The notes below the pieces were generated by a model. It ran no database searches and had not been told where the DNA came from. It saw nothing but the letters and a program-made list of their open reading frames with translations. The position numbers and the translations under genes are program-made. This document shows, piece by piece, positions 63,147 to 64,000 of a stretch of 64,000 bases of DNA. The DNA lies in contig CANMXU010000020.1 in assembly GCA_947501935.1 (NCBI GenBank), positions 1-64,000 of the forward strand, given 5' to 3'. Position 1 is the stretch's first letter. Every line of letters begins with the position of its first letter. This DNA is from an uncultured Alteromonadaceae bacterium. GTDB taxonomy: Bacteria; Pseudomonadota; Gammaproteobacteria; Enterobacterales; Alteromonadaceae.

Positions 63147-64000
63147 TTAGGCTATTGATGCAAGCGTGTATTGATTATTTACAAAACGCATGAGTTTTAG
63201 TTTATTGTCATCGCGTAGCTCTTCGGGTAACAAAGCCTGAGGCATATCTTGATAGGCAATGAAACGAGTAAATCGACTGATAGCATCACTACCAACACTG
63301 GTTGTTGCTGGTGAAGAACAAGCAGGGTATGGGCCGCTATGTTGCTGTGAAGCACAAACCTCAACACCGGTTGGGTAGCCATTAACGATAAGTCTACCAA
63401 CATGTTGTTCTAAACTTTGAGCTAAAGGCTGAGCCAATTCATCGTTTTCTTGACAATGAATCGTCGCGGTTAAGTTACCCTCAAGAGCCTCTGATACCGC
63501 AAGTAACTCACCTTCATTTTCACAAGTGACTAATAAGCTTATTGGACCAAACATTTCTTGGTGCAAACTCGCATCGCTTAAAAAAGCTTGGGCACTTGTT
63601 TCGATTAAACTATTAGGGATTTTTAGTTGACCTTCTGTCAGTTCAGTACCCGCTAAAACCTGCACTTGTGGGTGTTGTACATAAGCGTCAATGCTTGTTT
63701 TTAAACCGCTAGCGATGCTTGGGTGCAACAAATAACCTTGATCAGCATCGTTTAAAGCATCGGTTAATTGCTGTTGAAATTGTTGATTTTTAAGGGTGAC
63801 TATAGCGCCTGGTGACGTACAAAATTGCCCAGTGCCCATAGTGATTGACGCCGCTAGACCTTTGGCAATCGCTTGGCTTCGAGCGTTCATTGCTGATGGC
63901 GTAATAAATACTGGGTTTATACTACCCATTTCGGCGTAAACAGGAATGGGTTGTTTACGTGTTGCCGCCAGATCCATAATAGAACGGCCAGCGGTTAGTG
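63147..64000 (-). CDS. Aldehyde dehydrogenase, ketoglutarate-semialdehyde type (partial)
   Basis: Only the C-terminal part is in the window; the frame continues beyond 64000, so the ATG at 63977 is internal. Catalytic Cys is in GQFCTSPG, the typical form in 2,5-dioxovalerate (alpha-ketoglutarate semialdehyde) dehydrogenases. VFAEMGSINPV-like (VYAEMGSINPVFI) precedes it. The reaction ends non-phosphorylating pentose, galactarate and glucarate routes in 2-oxoglutarate. It lies 27 bp before the chemoreceptor gene on the same strand. Confidence 0.87.
   Translation of the reverse strand, partial: LTAGRSIMDLAATRKQPIPVYAEMGSINPVFITPSAMNARSQAIAKGLAASITMGTGQFCTSPGAIVTLKNQQFQQQLTDALNDADQGYLLHPSIASGLKTSIDAYVQHPQVQVLAGTELTEGQLKIPNSLIETSAQAFLSDASLHQEMFGPISLLVTCENEGELLAVSEALEGNLTATIHCQENDELAQPLAQSLEQHVGRLIVNGYPTGVEVCASQQHSGPYPACSSPATTSVGSDAISRFTRFIAYQDMPQALLPEELRDDNKLKLMRFVNNQYTLASIA

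Overview
The window looks like a chromosome segment of a low-GC marine gammaproteobacterium of the order Alteromonadales, most likely Colwelliaceae (Colwellia/Thalassotalea-like). The reasons are the gene order rlmL–uup–DUF3466–rmf–fabA, uvrY–uvrC–pgsA followed by a Gly/Cys/Leu tRNA cluster, a tusDCBE operon beside a yccA-type gene, a SEC-C/DUF1186 protein, and a TonB-dependent receptor with sugar-acid catabolism genes. This placement rests on gene content and recognised protein families; no 16S rRNA is present.

Region 1 (1–8050) is an integron cassette array without its integrase, which by attC orientation should lie to the left. It has twelve full-length attC sites of about 98–105 bp, one 32-bp attC and a final half-site, all in the same direction. 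The cassettes carry a zinc-ribbon remnant followed by a frameshifted IS30-type element, two toxin–antitoxin pairs (one facing against the array), a PIN-like protein, an XRE/membrane protein with an in-frame TAG, a lipoprotein with an in-frame TGA, a stand-alone EF-Tu domain-III-like protein, an RraB-like protein, a TonB-C-like protein, a small membrane protein, and two related cassettes with no intact gene.

Region 2 (8115–9800) is a tandem array of five identical initiator tRNA-fMet genes on the minus strand. They are interleaved with internally deleted tRNA-like remnants and two tRNA-fMet-like elements with enlarged D and anticodon arms. A strong stable-RNA promoter at 9768–9796 drives the array.

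Region 3 (9997–22257) is conserved core: rlmL, a glutaredoxin-like gene, uup, a DUF3466 gene, rmf, fabA, uvrY, uvrC, pgsA and nine tRNA genes (Gly, Cys, Leu, with a duplicated Gly–Leu unit). Region 4 (22965–34346) has two paralogous regulators with two winged-helix domains each, an eight-haem TPR cytochrome, a DUF1800/DUF1501 pair, an FGGY kinase, a three-CxxCH c-type cytochrome and a transglutaminase-like TPR lipoprotein. Region 5 (34663–45903) is housekeeping: a phosphoribosyltransferase, EAL–HDOD protein, glutaredoxin, MFS transporter, tus operon, BI-1 family protein, tag, tRNA-Ser, SEC-C protein, RecX-like protein and a B12-binding radical SAM protein.

Region 6 (46047–48986) is a run of small accessory genes (DUF3185, membrane proteins, GFA, SMI1/KNR4, GNAT) that includes a solitary attC-like site. 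Region 7 (49108–64000) has a PAS–GAF–GGDEF–EAL protein, a TonB-dependent receptor, a QseBC-like two-component pair and an SDR–enolase-superfamily dehydratase–FAH operon that looks like an oxidative sugar-acid route. Facing it on the minus strand is a ketoglutarate-semialdehyde-type dehydrogenase (cut by the window edge), chemoreceptor, porin and small PstS-like protein, spaced like an operon. The strongest items for follow-up are the tRNA-fMet array with its expanded tRNA-like elements, the 32-bp attC, the stop-interrupted cassettes, and the EF-Tu-III and RraB cassettes.
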